Shown here: one piece after another, positions 26,223 to 35,908 of the stretch | Layout of the letters: every line of letters starts with the position of its first letter | Position numbering within the stretch: the first letter of the stretch is position 1 | Source: Lacinutrix sp. Bg11-31 | Lineage (GTDB): Bacteria > Bacteroidota > Bacteroidia > Flavobacteriales > Flavobacteriaceae | Direction: 5' to 3' | NCBI RefSeq assembly: GCF_002831665.1 | Contig: NZ_CP025118.1 | Coordinates: forward strand, 1,736,001 to 1,800,000 | Length of the DNA: 64,000 nucleotides | Position numbers and translations under genes: made by a program | Notes under the pieces: generated by a model | The model's database searches: none | What the model was told of the DNA's origin: nothing | Seen by the model: only the letters and a program-made list of their open reading frames with translations

Positions 26223-27233
26223 TTATTCTAAAATTGACTTCCATTTCTCCTTAACTATTTGCCAGTTATACAGTTCTACCTTTTTTCTTGCTTGACCAAT
26301 TAATGGTTCTATTACTTCTTGATTATTTTTAAGTTTTAAAATCGCTGCAACAAAAGCATCGACATTATTTAATGGAACTAATAAACCATCTAGATTATTT
26401 TCAATTAAAAAAGGCAAGCCACCAACATTTGTAGATATTACAGGTAATCCTAATGCCATAGCTTCTATAACACTTACAGGCATGTTATCGAAATTAGTGG
26501 TATTTATAAAAATATTATAATCTTTAGAGCGTGTAATCCATTCTTGTTTAGATAGCTTTCCTGTAAAATCAACTTCTACATTTAAGGATTCTGCAAAAGC
26601 TTTTGTGTCTTCTAAACTACCATCGTTATCTGGACCAACCATTGTTAAACTTGCTCCTTCTCCTATATCATGAAGTGCTTTTAAAATTGAAACTGCCAAT
26701 TTAGGGTTATATACTTCTGAAAATGAACGCACCCAAAGTAACCTAATGACTTCTATTTCCCTTTGTTTAAAAATATAGTTATCTAAAGCTATTGCATTTG
26801 GAATTATTGCAATATTATGATATCCAAAACTTTCAAAATTAGATTTTATATATTCTGAAGGCGCTACGTTTATATATGCATTCTTAAAAATTGCTGTACT
26901 TAGTTTGGGACTATTTTTAAGCCGGTTTGGTAAATTACCACCATGTAAAATAGGTAGATATTTAAGTTGTAATAAACGACACAACCAGCTTGTTAAATAG
27001 GCATAATAGAAATTTTGAGTACTATACGTATCTATTAAAACATAATCTGCCCACTTTTTATTTTTTAGTATTGAGAGTAACATGTCTAGCAATCTAAAAA
27101 ACTTATTCTTCTTGTTGGATACTGCTTTTACAGAATAACCTTCCGCAGATAAAGCATTACCAAGCGTATCTATAGTAGTGGCTGTTTTACCTTTACTGGA
27201 TAACTTGTTTCCTATGTAGAGGAGGTTTTTCAT
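26223..27233 (-). CDS. Glycosyltransferase family 4
   Basis: Cytoplasmic GT-B fold transferase of 336 residues. The acceptor-side start is YIGNKLSSKGKTATT; the donor-side GT4 signature is MPVSVIEAMALGLPVISTNV, with the two Glu of the EX7E motif represented by the region around Glu-Ala-Met, then GGLPFLIENNLDGLLVP. The start overlaps the end of the polymerase-like gene by 41 nt. Linkage and sugar are not predictable. It is adjacent to the initiating transferase at the end of the locus. Confidence 0.9.
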   Translation of the reverse strand: MKNLLYIGNKLSSKGKTATTIDTLGNALSAEGYSVKAVSNKKNKFFRLLDMLLSILKNKKWADYVLIDTYSTQNFYYAYLTSWLCRLLQLKYLPILHGGNLPNRLKNSPKLSTAIFKNAYINVAPSEYIKSNFESFGYHNIAIIPNAIALDNYIFKQREIEVIRLLWVRSFSEVYNPKLAVSILKALHDIGEGASLTMVGPDNDGSLEDTKAFAESLNVEVDFTGKLSKQEWITRSKDYNIFINTTNFDNMPVSVIEAMALGLPVISTNVGGLPFLIENNLDGLLVPLNNVDAFVAAILKLKNNQEVIEPLIGQARKKVELYNWQIVKEKWKSILE

Positions 27234-28545
27234 AGTTTATAGTTAGTAAACACAAGCCGTAAACAAATGCTGGTGCAGCAATACGCATGGACGAATGATT
27301 AATCGTTAAGAACCAAAATAGGAAAAAAGAATAAAAAAAGATGTTAGATTTATTTCTTATTCTAAGTAATAATGGTGTAATAAATAAAATTCCAAAGGCT
27401 ATCAACCCAAAAAGTCCGTGCTCAGATAAAATACGACTCATTTCATTATGAGATGCAGCTTTAATACCTGTTTTTTCAAAACGCAACTCTTTAGATTTCC
27501 CTACTCCAATTCCCAAAAAAGGGTTTTCTAAAAAGGCATTTAATTCGAATGCCATTAGATCACTACGTCCAGTTGAAACATCTTCTTTTTCTCTACCTAA
27601 GGCATCTTCATTATTGTACCTTTTATCTATAAAACCACCTGTTTCTATTGAGGATATTGTCCAAATCGAAAGACCCAAAACAACAAACAATGTTGATAAA
27701 AGAGCAACACGTTTCCTGTTTTTACTTGTAGACTTTTTGTAATAAAATAAAACATAAAAAACCATCATAATAACAGCTACAAAAACACCTCCACGACTAA
27801 AGGTAACGATGGCACGAAACGAAATAACAGCTAACAAAAGAACATTAATTATTTTAAATAATTTATAAGGTGCTTTAGAAAAAAACCGAACACAAAAAAC
27901 AAACATTCCAAGTCCTAACACTGTTGCCACTTGATTGGGTCCAAAACCTCCAGAGGTACTAAAATTAGAACCTGTACTACTTATAACCTCACTAACACTT
28001 GGGTTGTAAAGAAAAAGATATGTGGTTGTAGAAATTAAAGGCAAACCAATATAGAGTAGTAGTTTTTGAAAACTTGAATACGTAATCGCTTTTTGATAAC
28101 AAAAGATTGCAGCAATACCTAAACACACTGGTCCACTTAAATTAAAAGCAATCGCCTTTCTAATAACAGTTTCTGCAGTTTGATTAAATCCTGTAACAAA
28201 AACACCAGGAATTAGTAGTAGAATGTATAGTACATAAACAAAACTATTTTGGGAAATTCTAGTACTGATTATACCTACTACACTAAAAAAAATAACCATG
28301 TATTTTGAAGCTTCGTATAAAATACTTCCACCTGTCATCCTTATAAAAACCTCAGCACCTACAATGTAACCACAAGCAAATAAAATCTCTAATGTCCTGC
28401 CATTAATTGGCGATTTTATTATTCTAAAGAAAAAATAAAAAAAAATGGCTAATAAATAAACATTAGAAAGCACAGGAAGTATATAAACTGCAAGGGCAAT
28501 TAACACATGTAATCCTATTAATTTTATGTCGCTTAAAAACTTCAC
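27193..28545 (-). CDS. O-antigen polymerase/ligase-like membrane protein (Wzy/WaaL type)
   Basis: Integral membrane protein of 450 residues with about eleven helices. The large outer loop carries the Wzy_C signature GRSDLMAFELNAFLENP, then GIGVGKSKELRF and ASHNEMSRILSEHGLFG (about 330-390). Family members either polymerise repeat units (Wzy) or ligate polymer to lipid A core (WaaL). Because the locus has an ABC-2 exporter and no visible Wzx, a ligase-type role is possible. It overlaps the next gene by 41 nt and the previous by 4 nt. Confidence 0.85.
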   Translation of the reverse strand: MKFLSDIKLIGLHVLIALAVYILPVLSNVYLLAIFFYFFFRIIKSPINGRTLEILFACGYIVGAEVFIRMTGGSILYEASKYMVIFFSVVGIISTRISQNSFVYVLYILLLIPGVFVTGFNQTAETVIRKAIAFNLSGPVCLGIAAIFCYQKAITYSSFQKLLLYIGLPLISTTTYLFLYNPSVSEVISSTGSNFSTSGGFGPNQVATVLGLGMFVFCVRFFSKAPYKLFKIINVLLLAVISFRAIVTFSRGGVFVAVIMMVFYVLFYYKKSTSKNRKRVALLSTLFVVLGLSIWTISSIETGGFIDKRYNNEDALGREKEDVSTGRSDLMAFELNAFLENPFLGIGVGKSKELRFEKTGIKAASHNEMSRILSEHGLFGLIAFGILFITPLLLRIRNKSNIFFYSFFLFWFLTINHSSMRIAAPAFVYGLCLLTINYEKPPLHRKQVIQ

Positions 28546-29624
28546 TGGGCTTCTAAAGTAATATTATAATTCGTTATTAATGTATCTATTACTTCTTTAG
28601 AAGAATAAAGTTTAAGTACATGTGTATTAAAGGCTTTACCTTTTTCTACTGCTAATTGTGGATCATCTATATAATATTGAATTGCTTTCGCTAATAAAAC
28701 ACTATTCTTAGATGGCACTAAAACACCTAACTCTCCATCTAATATTACTTTACCACACTCTCCAACATTGGTAACCACAACTGGTAAAACTGAAAGTCCA
28801 TACTCCAAAAGTGCCATTGGCAAACCTTCTGAAACTGATGATAATATACCAATATTACTTTGGCTTAATGTATACGGAACATCTACAATACTTCCATAAA
28901 AAAAAACATTTTTGCTTAATCCTAGTGCCTTTACTTTTTCTAAAATAGTTTTTGAATAGGTGTCATCGAATGTTTTCCCAACACAATGTAAAGTCCATTC
29001 TGGATTTGTTTTTAAAAGTGCTTCAAAAGCTTCTATTGCATTAAGATGGTCTTTATCTGGACGTAAATTTGCTAAACAGATTATGCGCTTGCCTTCTTTT
29101 CCTTTTAATTGTGTTTTTCCTTCAATAGTATGCTCTATTACAAAGTTTGGCATAAAACTAACTAGACGACATTTAAGATTAAGTTTAGACCATGCTACCA
29201 AATTCTCATTCACACAAAAAATTCGAGAAAAGGATTTAGAGCATTGTTTTAAAATAAGTTGGTTAGTTTTACTTGTTGTAGCTCTATTACCAAAATGGTC
29301 GTGCCATACAATATTTACACGCTTATTTAAAGTTTTTATTACAGTAGCTAAAAAAAACGAAGTTCCATGTGCGTGGATAATATTTATGTTTTCAGACTTA
29401 ATAAATGCACTAAGCTTTTTAATTGCTTTAATATCTACAGTCTTTTGCTTATTTAAAAACAGATAATTAACTTGAGTATCAATACTTTCTTTTAACATAC
29501 CCTCTTCGCGTGTTGCACACAAATAAGACGCTTCTACTTTAGAAGCTAAAGCGTTGGCTATATTAACTGCTACGCGCTCTGCTCCTCCTGGATGTAAAGA
29601 ATCTATTAGTTGTAAAACTCTCAT
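28542..29624 (-). CDS. Glycosyltransferase family 4
   Basis: GT-B fold enzyme of 360 residues starting with the classic LQLIDSLHPGGAERVAVNIA. The middle region carries NIIHAHGTSFFLATV and WHDHFGNR. The donor-site region has ICLANLRPDKDHLNAIEAFE and SEGLPMALLEYGLSVLPVV. It resembles N-acetyl-galactosaminyl or glucosyl GT4 enzymes, without certainty. Its last nucleotides overlap the polymerase-like gene and it follows the next GT4 directly, so it belongs to the same translated run. Confidence 0.9.
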   Translation of the reverse strand: MRVLQLIDSLHPGGAERVAVNIANALASKVEASYLCATREEGMLKESIDTQVNYLFLNKQKTVDIKAIKKLSAFIKSENINIIHAHGTSFFLATVIKTLNKRVNIVWHDHFGNRATTSKTNQLILKQCSKSFSRIFCVNENLVAWSKLNLKCRLVSFMPNFVIEHTIEGKTQLKGKEGKRIICLANLRPDKDHLNAIEAFEALLKTNPEWTLHCVGKTFDDTYSKTILEKVKALGLSKNVFFYGSIVDVPYTLSQSNIGILSSVSEGLPMALLEYGLSVLPVVVTNVGECGKVILDGELGVLVPSKNSVLLAKAIQYYIDDPQLAVEKGKAFNTHVLKLYSSKEVIDTLITNYNITLEAQ

Positions 29625-30743
29625 TTATTGCTTTAATAGTTTAACTATTTCACTCTCGAAAAGATCTAAAGTATAATGTTGCGACCATTTTAAGGCTAAT
29701 TCTGACATTAAACTTAAACGTTCTTTATCTGCTACTACATTAATTATTGTTTGTGTTGCATCCTCTAGTTCAGACTCAATTAAAACACCTCTTTTCCCAT
29801 AATCTAACATAAAAGGCACACATGATATTTTAGTAACTACTGGAATACAACCAAAAAACATCGCTTCTGCAATGGCTTTTGGCCAACCTTCTGACTTAGA
29901 AGGTAATATTGAAAAATGAGCTATTTTTAATGCCTCTTTTACAATGTCTTTAGTTTTATTGCCATGAATATTAATAATGCTTTCTATCCTATTTTCTGAA
30001 ATATATTGAAATAATTCGGCTTTTAAAACACCATCGCCAAACAAATCTAAACTTACATTATATCCTTTTCGCTTTAAGTTTTCGATAATCTGAATTGCTA
30101 ATAACGGTCTTTTACCAGTTACTAAGCTACCTACAAAAATAAACTTAAGTTCTGTGTTGTACTCACGATTTGGTGCTTTTTCTATTTCCGATTGGCTATA
30201 TGTTGCTGTAAAAAATGATTTTATATTTTTAGTTTGATTTTTCCAGTTTCCATAAACCAAAACTTGAATATTTTTAGTTAAAATGGTGTTGCTCAATAAC
30301 CATTTTTGAAAACGATAACTTAAAGGTTGTTTTGCTTTAGGAGCCCAATTACCAGCATATTTTGCTGTTTTTATTTTCTTTGGAAAAAAAACTTGAGCAA
30401 TACAACCTAATAATCCAATATTTCCTGGGCAACGTAAGTGAATATGATCTGCTTGTTTACACGCTATAAAGATTCTAAAAAAGATAACTGGCAAATTTAA
30501 CAACGCTAGTAAAATATGGTTTACGCTTGTAAATTGAATACTTGGTATAGATTGTAATTGTATATTTTGATGCTTATAAGGTATTTCTATAGCATTAATA
30601 TTGTTTTCAACTTTTGGAGCAATAACAGTTACATTATCTACATGCTTAAGCCACACATTCATTTCGCGAACATAAGGTGCATAACTATAAACCTGTTGGT
30701 TTACAGTTTTGTGTAAAGCATGAGAAATAATTAAAAACCGCAT
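29625..30743 (-). CDS. Glycosyltransferase family 4
   Basis: GT-B fold enzyme of 372 residues. The donor half has KFIFVGSLVTGKRPLLAIQI (about 203-222) and the EX7E region in EGWPKAIAEAMFFGCIPVVT (about 292-311). The N-terminal acceptor half reads LIISHALHKTVNQQVYSYAP and contains HIHLRCPGNIGLLG. It abuts its neighbours on both sides without gap. Specificity is unknown. Confidence 0.88.
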   Translation of the reverse strand: MRFLIISHALHKTVNQQVYSYAPYVREMNVWLKHVDNVTVIAPKVENNINAIEIPYKHQNIQLQSIPSIQFTSVNHILLALLNLPVIFFRIFIACKQADHIHLRCPGNIGLLGCIAQVFFPKKIKTAKYAGNWAPKAKQPLSYRFQKWLLSNTILTKNIQVLVYGNWKNQTKNIKSFFTATYSQSEIEKAPNREYNTELKFIFVGSLVTGKRPLLAIQIIENLKRKGYNVSLDLFGDGVLKAELFQYISENRIESIINIHGNKTKDIVKEALKIAHFSILPSKSEGWPKAIAEAMFFGCIPVVTKISCVPFMLDYGKRGVLIESELEDATQTIINVVADKERLSLMSELALKWSQHYTLDLFESEIVKLLKQ

Positions 30744-31735
30744 TATTTAATTTTTGGAGCATTAAAAAACAAAGAGAACCAGCCTACAATTCTTCCTAAG
30801 CTCTCGGTGAGTGCTTCTTTTCTATTGGTTGTTGTAATTACATTAAGCAATCTTACTTTGGTTAGCAAGATAGCGGTTACGTGCCATTTAAACCTCGCTT
30901 TTAGAGTAGGATTAGCATATTTTACACGCCATACATACCAACCATTTCTAATAACCATTTTACCATAGCTAAATTTATTTGGTCTACCAGAAGCATCGTG
31001 ATAATGCGCTAATTGCGCTGCAGTATTAATGTATAACTTCCCTAATTTTGCTAATCGTAAAGAGAAATCTGCATCTTCATATAAACCATAACCTATAAAA
31101 TAGTTAGAAAAAGATAAGGTATTAAACACTTCCTTCTTGTAGGACGATACACCTCCCATTATTTGTTCTACTGGATACACTTTTCCTGAAGGCGGTAAAA
31201 AACTTACCGATCTTCCATGAGAAAATGTAGGCATAAAACCTGGTTGTGCATCTGGTAAAACACCAAACAGACGCCTTATTTTAAAACGCAATGGCTCTTT
31301 ACGCTGCCAACCATCATAATAAAAATAGTTCTTATCGTTTGCTTTCGTTTGCTGTTGCCAATCTATTTCGTTTGTAATATAACCGCCTACAGCTAATGCC
31401 TTCGGTTTTGTTTTGTATGTGCTTATTAAAGCTTCAAAGTAGTTTGGCGTTAATATAATATCGTCGTCAAGAAAACAAATAATCTCTGTAGCAGTTTCAA
31501 CTAAATTAATACCATAATTACGTTGTTTTGTGAGTCCGCGATTTGCTTCATCAACTTTATAATAGCTCAAACTATCAAACGTATTTTCTTTTAAAACAGT
31601 TTCCGTTTTATTATCTGTAGAACCATCAATAATTAAAATGGTATTTGGATATAGCGTTTGCTTTTTAACCGATTGTAACAACTTTAAAAGTGGTTGCGGT
31701 CTCATGTATGTGCAAACGATTAGAGAGAAATTCAT
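30743..31735 (-). CDS. Glycosyltransferase family 2
   Basis: GT-A fold inverting transferase of 330 residues. It begins LIVCTYMRPQPLLKLLQSV; the metal-binding DxD region is ICFLDDDIILTPNY (about 87-100). The acceptor-side segment has GGVSSYKKEVFN and YEDADFSLRLAKLGK, the usual ED base motif. A C-terminal basic helix ends the protein. It shares one nucleotide with the following GT4 gene. Confidence 0.88.
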   Translation of the reverse strand: MNFSLIVCTYMRPQPLLKLLQSVKKQTLYPNTILIIDGSTDNKTETVLKENTFDSLSYYKVDEANRGLTKQRNYGINLVETATEIICFLDDDIILTPNYFEALISTYKTKPKALAVGGYITNEIDWQQQTKANDKNYFYYDGWQRKEPLRFKIRRLFGVLPDAQPGFMPTFSHGRSVSFLPPSGKVYPVEQIMGGVSSYKKEVFNTLSFSNYFIGYGLYEDADFSLRLAKLGKLYINTAAQLAHYHDASGRPNKFSYGKMVIRNGWYVWRVKYANPTLKARFKWHVTAILLTKVRLLNVITTTNRKEALTESLGRIVGWFSLFFNAPKIK

Positions 31736-31736
31736 A

Positions 31737-33269
31737 TTAAAAATTTAAATTATTTAATCTATTTGCCCACGTTTTACTTAAACTCCATCGCTTCTTAAAA
31801 GTACTATAATATTTAAATGGATTCTTTATCGCTTGACTTTTATAGAATTTAAACAATAACGTTAATTTATAACTCTTTAGTTGCTGTATTGATTTATACT
31901 TTAAATTATAAAGCATAACTGTTGGAGATGGTTTAGGTTCTACATTTTCTTTTTCCCAATCATGTATATGCTTATTTCTAAAGCCTCCTATTGGTGCTTT
32001 TAGATGTTTTAACTGTACATAAGGAAGATAGATAACATCAACACCATTATTTCTAAGTTGCATTCCAAAGTCTGTATCCTCGCCAAAACCATGCTCGAAA
32101 GCCATATCGAATTTTAAGTTTTTTAAAGCACTTGTTTTTACAATACTACAACCAGAACCAAAAGCAGCCCATTGTATAGGTACTTTATGTTTTTCGGTTT
32201 CGTTCGCTCTTAAACAACTTAAAGTTATCGCTTTAAAATCGTGCGTTTGCATAAATTTCACAGCTTGATCTATTGTGTCTTTATTAAACCTTATATCATC
32301 GTCTGCCATAAAAACATAATCTGATGTCACTAATTCTAAGCCAATATTTCTGGCATTACATGCACCTGTTTGCGCTATAAGTTTATGATTTATTTTAAAT
32401 GGCCAATCTTCGGTTTTAATGTAGTTTAATTCTGTTTTTGTAATCCCACTATCGTCTTGCTCTATTAGTATTACTTCTACAGGTACTAGTGTTTGCTTAG
32501 CTAAATCCTTTAAAACATCATACAAATATTTGGCTCTTCCTAATGTTGGTATTAGCACAGAAATTGAAGAATATACTATCGTTTTTGTAGTATCAGTTTT
32601 AGATGTTATTACGTTACCAAATGTCTTCTGTTTAAAAAACAGGCTTTTTATTAAAGGAATTAATGAAATTCTTTTTTCGAAAATTAGCAGATTTAAAAAT
32701 AATAAAACCGTCCAACGTGCTCTAAAATGTTCTTTAACAAACTTAAACAATTCCGAAGCAGTTGCTTTTCTATCTACATAATCTTCATTATTATTTTCTA
32801 CAATTTCTGGAGAAAAATAACAAAGCAAACCATTCTCCATTCCTAGTTTTGCGATACTATTTAAATTATAATCTAAACTATTTTTACTGTTTATAGATTC
32901 TTTAAATAGTAATAGTTTTTCGCCATAAATTGCGCCACAATTACTATGCATTAACCAAGTAGGGAAATTTGTTTCTCTATTTACATTAATAAAAAGTGAA
33001 TCTTCAACATAGCCAATGGCATCTCCCAAATAGGTAGATTTACCATTAGAAACCATAACATTATTTGAGGTAAAACAAGACTTTAAAGCTTTAGTATTAA
33101 TGTTACTTTTATTTGAAATATGACTCCAAGCAATAATACGGTTACTATACTTAGAAGCTAAAAGAAATAATGCCTTTGTAGGCTCTTTTTCTGCAAGCAC
33201 TATAGTTTCGCTAGTTGTATTGTCAATAACCTTAACAACGGTATTGTTTTTATGAAAGAGAATAAGCAT
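31737..33269 (-). CDS. Glycosyltransferase family 2 with an extra N-terminal domain
   Basis: A 510-residue protein. The C-terminal half (about 240-500) is a GT2 domain with ISVLIPTLGRAKYLYDVLKD, the DxD segment YVFMADDDIRFNKD and the base motif GFGEDTDFGMQLRNNG. The first 235 residues are not recognised and include FPTWLMHSNCGAIYGEKLLL; this part may be a degenerate second transferase-like or accessory module. A hydrophobic stretch near 195-215 could touch the membrane. The start lies 20 nt inside the previous gene. It is much longer than a typical single-domain GT2. Confidence 0.85.
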   Translation of the reverse strand: MLILFHKNNTVVKVIDNTTSETIVLAEKEPTKALFLLASKYSNRIIAWSHISNKSNINTKALKSCFTSNNVMVSNGKSTYLGDAIGYVEDSLFINVNRETNFPTWLMHSNCGAIYGEKLLLFKESINSKNSLDYNLNSIAKLGMENGLLCYFSPEIVENNNEDYVDRKATASELFKFVKEHFRARWTVLLFLNLLIFEKRISLIPLIKSLFFKQKTFGNVITSKTDTTKTIVYSSISVLIPTLGRAKYLYDVLKDLAKQTLVPVEVILIEQDDSGITKTELNYIKTEDWPFKINHKLIAQTGACNARNIGLELVTSDYVFMADDDIRFNKDTIDQAVKFMQTHDFKAITLSCLRANETEKHKVPIQWAAFGSGCSIVKTSALKNLKFDMAFEHGFGEDTDFGMQLRNNGVDVIYLPYVQLKHLKAPIGGFRNKHIHDWEKENVEPKPSPTVMLYNLKYKSIQQLKSYKLTLLFKFYKSQAIKNPFKYYSTFKKRWSLSKTWANRLNNLNF

Positions 33270-34410
33270 CTATTGTCTTTTTATAAAATTCGATAGATTG
33301 CTTTGCAACAATTTCTGAACTAAATTTTAATATTATCTTCTCTCTAGCTGCTACTGAAAACTGACCTCTTAAAGTTTCATTTTCTAAAAGGTCAATAATT
33401 TTATTTGCATAATTATCGTGTTCTTTAGGATGCACCAAAAAACCATCTTCTCCATCATTAACAATCTCTTTTGCCCAACCAACGTTTGATGCTACTATTG
33501 GTTTCTTTAAAGCCATTGCTTCTAACCAAGATACTGGTAAAGCTTCTGCAAAAGTAGGAAAAACACAAAGTGTTGCTTTTTCTATATGTTCTCTCATTTT
33601 AGAATAAGGCACAGCACCAATATAGTTTACTTTCCCTATGGCTTCTTTAGTAAATAACGGTTGCATTAATTGCCAAGTAGATTGTGTTTGCGTTTTAATA
33701 TCTGGGCTATCTTTACCTACTAATACTAAAGTTGCTTCTGGATACTTTTTATTCACTTTATTAAAAATAGAAGGTAATTCTAGAAGTCCTTTTTTTCTTA
33801 TTAGCGTACCGAAATATAATATGGTTTGATTTTTTTCTTTTGAAAGACTACCTGAAGGCTCGAAGTCCTCTATATTAACAGCATTTGGAATTACGGTAAA
33901 TGGTTTGTTTAAATTGAAAAGTTTATTCGTTAACTCACCCGTAAATTGGCTTACCGAAATAATACCGTCTACAGATTTTAGAGCCTGCTTTTCATGGAAG
34001 CGATTAATAGCTTTTACTTTTCTATGGTCTAAATGACAGAAATAAGTATCAGATCCATTTTCTCTAATCACTATTGGGCACTTTATATTTATAAACGAAG
34101 CAATACCTGTCCAATCTGGAGCTTCTACAATCTCTATTTTTTGTTCTTTATGTAGTTTGTTTATTAGTTTTTGAATTTTTTTACGCGTTAAAATCCATGA
34201 TAAACCTTTTAACTTTGGGTTCTTAATTTTATAGAATTGAATACCATTATCGTTGAATTCGACATCTTCTTTTTGACCGTAAATAAGCAAAGAAACATCA
34301 TGCCCTTGTTTTTTTAAAGCAACAGCAAGGTGTTTTATACTTGTCCCTATTCCTCCCGAATGACCAATACGTTCGTGAGGATACTCTGGAGTTAGGAATG
34401 CTATTTTCAT
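33250..34410 (-). CDS. Glycosyltransferase family 4
   Basis: GT-B fold enzyme of 386 residues. The start IAFLTPEYPHERIGHSGGIG is the usual glycine-rich acceptor-side loop. The donor side has TILYFGTLIRKKGLLELPSI and EALPVSWLEAMALKKPIVAS followed by VGWAKEIVNDGEDGFLV. It is a textbook GT4 of the type often found in O-antigen loci. The 171-bp gap upstream is the longest inside the locus; it holds no promoter match or terminator. Confidence 0.9.
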   Translation of the reverse strand: MKIAFLTPEYPHERIGHSGGIGTSIKHLAVALKKQGHDVSLLIYGQKEDVEFNDNGIQFYKIKNPKLKGLSWILTRKKIQKLINKLHKEQKIEIVEAPDWTGIASFINIKCPIVIRENGSDTYFCHLDHRKVKAINRFHEKQALKSVDGIISVSQFTGELTNKLFNLNKPFTVIPNAVNIEDFEPSGSLSKEKNQTILYFGTLIRKKGLLELPSIFNKVNKKYPEATLVLVGKDSPDIKTQTQSTWQLMQPLFTKEAIGKVNYIGAVPYSKMREHIEKATLCVFPTFAEALPVSWLEAMALKKPIVASNVGWAKEIVNDGEDGFLVHPKEHDNYANKIIDLLENETLRGQFSVAAREKIILKFSSEIVAKQSIEFYKKTIDAYSLS

Positions 34411-34581
34411 AAATTTGATAGTTTCGTTTTTAAACCTATTACTCTTACTACTTTAATAATCGCTTCTTAATTTATAATAATTGCTAAAAATAACATTGAC
34501 AATCCATAGATAACATTAAATCTCAAGCTTGTATAAATAAACGTTTGCCCTAAAAATCTTGACAAAATAGCAAAACATGCT

Positions 34582-35304
34582 TTATAAACATTTATATTTT
34601 AGGATGCAATAGATTGCTCTAACACCATCTTTCCAACCTATCTTCTTACCTTCTTCATAGGTTCTACCATAGTAACTTATACCAACTTCGTAAGCACGAA
34701 TATTTTTAATTCTAGACATTTTCGCAGTCACTTCTGGTTCGAAACCAAACCGGCTTTCTACTAAATTAAGAGACTTAATATGTTCTGCTTTAAACATTTT
34801 ATAACAGGTTTCCATGTCTGTAAAGTTCATATTTGTCATCATATTACTTAAAAAAGTCAAAAACTTATTTCCTAAACTGTGCCAGAAAAATAAAATACGA
34901 TGTGGATTACCACCAATAAATCGACTGCCATAAACAACATCTGCAAAACCATCTATTATTGGTTTTAAAAGCTTATTATACTCATTAGGATCATACTCTA
35001 AATCTGCATCTTGAATAATAATTAATTCTCCAGTAGCTTCTTTTATACCTCTGTGTAAAGCTGCTCCTTTTCCATAATTTTTATCTTGCTGATACAGTTT
35101 CATATTAACATCTTTATGAGAACTAATATAATTTTCAATAACCTTCACTGTATTATCACTACTAAAATCATTAACAATAATGATCTCTTTTTCTATAGCA
35201 TTAAGCAATGTAACAGCTATTACTTTATCTAAAATTAGATGAATAGTTGCTTCTTCATTGTAAGCAGGTATAATTATAGAAAGCTTATTAAATTTTGGGT
35301 TCAT
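34582..35304 (-). CDS. Glycosyltransferase family 2 (polyprenyl-phosphate sugar synthase type)
   Basis: A 240-residue GT-A enzyme resembling dolichol-phosphate mannose or polyprenyl-phosphate glucose synthases. It has [21 protein letters not shown], the [12 protein letters not shown] metal segment (about 95-106) and [14 protein letters not shown]. It lacks the C-terminal membrane helices of many such enzymes. A role in making a lipid-linked sugar donor for glycan decoration is plausible. Confidence 0.88.
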   Translation of the reverse strand: MNPKFNKLSIIIPAYNEEATIHLILDKVIAVTLLNAIEKEIIIVNDFSSDNTVKVIENYISSHKDVNMKLYQQDKNYGKGAALHRGIKEATGELIIIQDADLEYDPNEYNKLLKPIIDGFADVVYGSRFIGGNPHRILFFWHSLGNKFLTFLSNMMTNMNFTDMETCYKMFKAEHIKSLNLVESRFGFEPEVTAKMSRIKNIRAYEVGISYYGRTYEEGKKIGWKDGVRAIYCILKYKCL

Positions 35305-35339
35305 AGTGTTTTTAAATACAATTTATTAAGTTCAAAATA

Positions 35340-35903
35340 TTACACATAGTCTTTTGAGCCTTGGTAAGATATTATTTGTGATGGTGTTGGTGCAACTACT
35401 GCATTAGTTTTTACATTAAAATTAACTAAGCTATTTGCACCTATTAAAACATTATTTCCAATTGAAATTCCTCCAACAATAACTGCATTTGGGCCAATAA
35501 AAATACTATCTCCTATTTTAGGCACACCTTTATATTTACCTCTATTTAACACACCTATTGTTATGCCTTGAGAAATATTACAATACTCGCCAATAGTAGC
35601 GTCTCCATGGATTACTACACCTCCAAAATGTCCTAAATACAAACCTTTACCAATAGATGTCCTATAAGAAATATCGAAACCATATTTATGTTTTATTCTT
35701 CTTAAATACAAAAAGAAAAAATAAAATAAAACTTTGTTTCGTCCGCGATAATGTTGGCAACTTCTAAAGACAATAGAGAATTTAACACCAGGAGCTGTAT
35801 AAAATAAAAGTTGTTTAACACAACTAAAAAAAGAAGGTTTAGAACTTAAACCATAACGTTTTAAATCTTCACCAAGAATATGTTTTAAGCTCGAATCACT
35901 CAT
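35340..35903 (-). CDS. CysE-like left-handed beta-helix acetyltransferase
   Basis: Hexapeptide-repeat acyltransferase of 187 residues. Repeats cover about 90-175, with GHFGGVVIHGDATIGEYCNI and GVPKIGDSIFIGPNAVIVGG. In serine-acetyltransferase-like proteins of polysaccharide loci this fold O-acetylates a sugar. The N-terminal half is helical and basic with aromatic stretches (FYFFFLYLRRIKHKYG). It lies between a GT2 gene and a GT-B-like gene, so a glycan acetylation role is likely, though true serine acetylation is not excluded. Confidence 0.82.
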   Translation of the reverse strand: MSDSSLKHILGEDLKRYGLSSKPSFFSCVKQLLFYTAPGVKFSIVFRSCQHYRGRNKVLFYFFFLYLRRIKHKYGFDISYRTSIGKGLYLGHFGGVVIHGDATIGEYCNISQGITIGVLNRGKYKGVPKIGDSIFIGPNAVIVGGISIGNNVLIGANSLVNFNVKTNAVVAPTPSQIISYQGSKDYV

Positions 35904-35908
35904 TTTTA

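Noticed and set aside
28960..29466. 168-codon plus-strand frame opposite a GT4 gene
   Set aside because: It lies entirely within a clearly coding minus-strand GT4 gene, has no recognisable domain and no promoter; it is a shadow frame.
34411..34581. Internal promoter or terminator in the longest gap of the polysaccharide locus
   Set aside because: No TAnnTTTG with a spaced TTG and no stem followed by T-run was found on the minus strand. The gap appears to be plain A/T-rich spacer.
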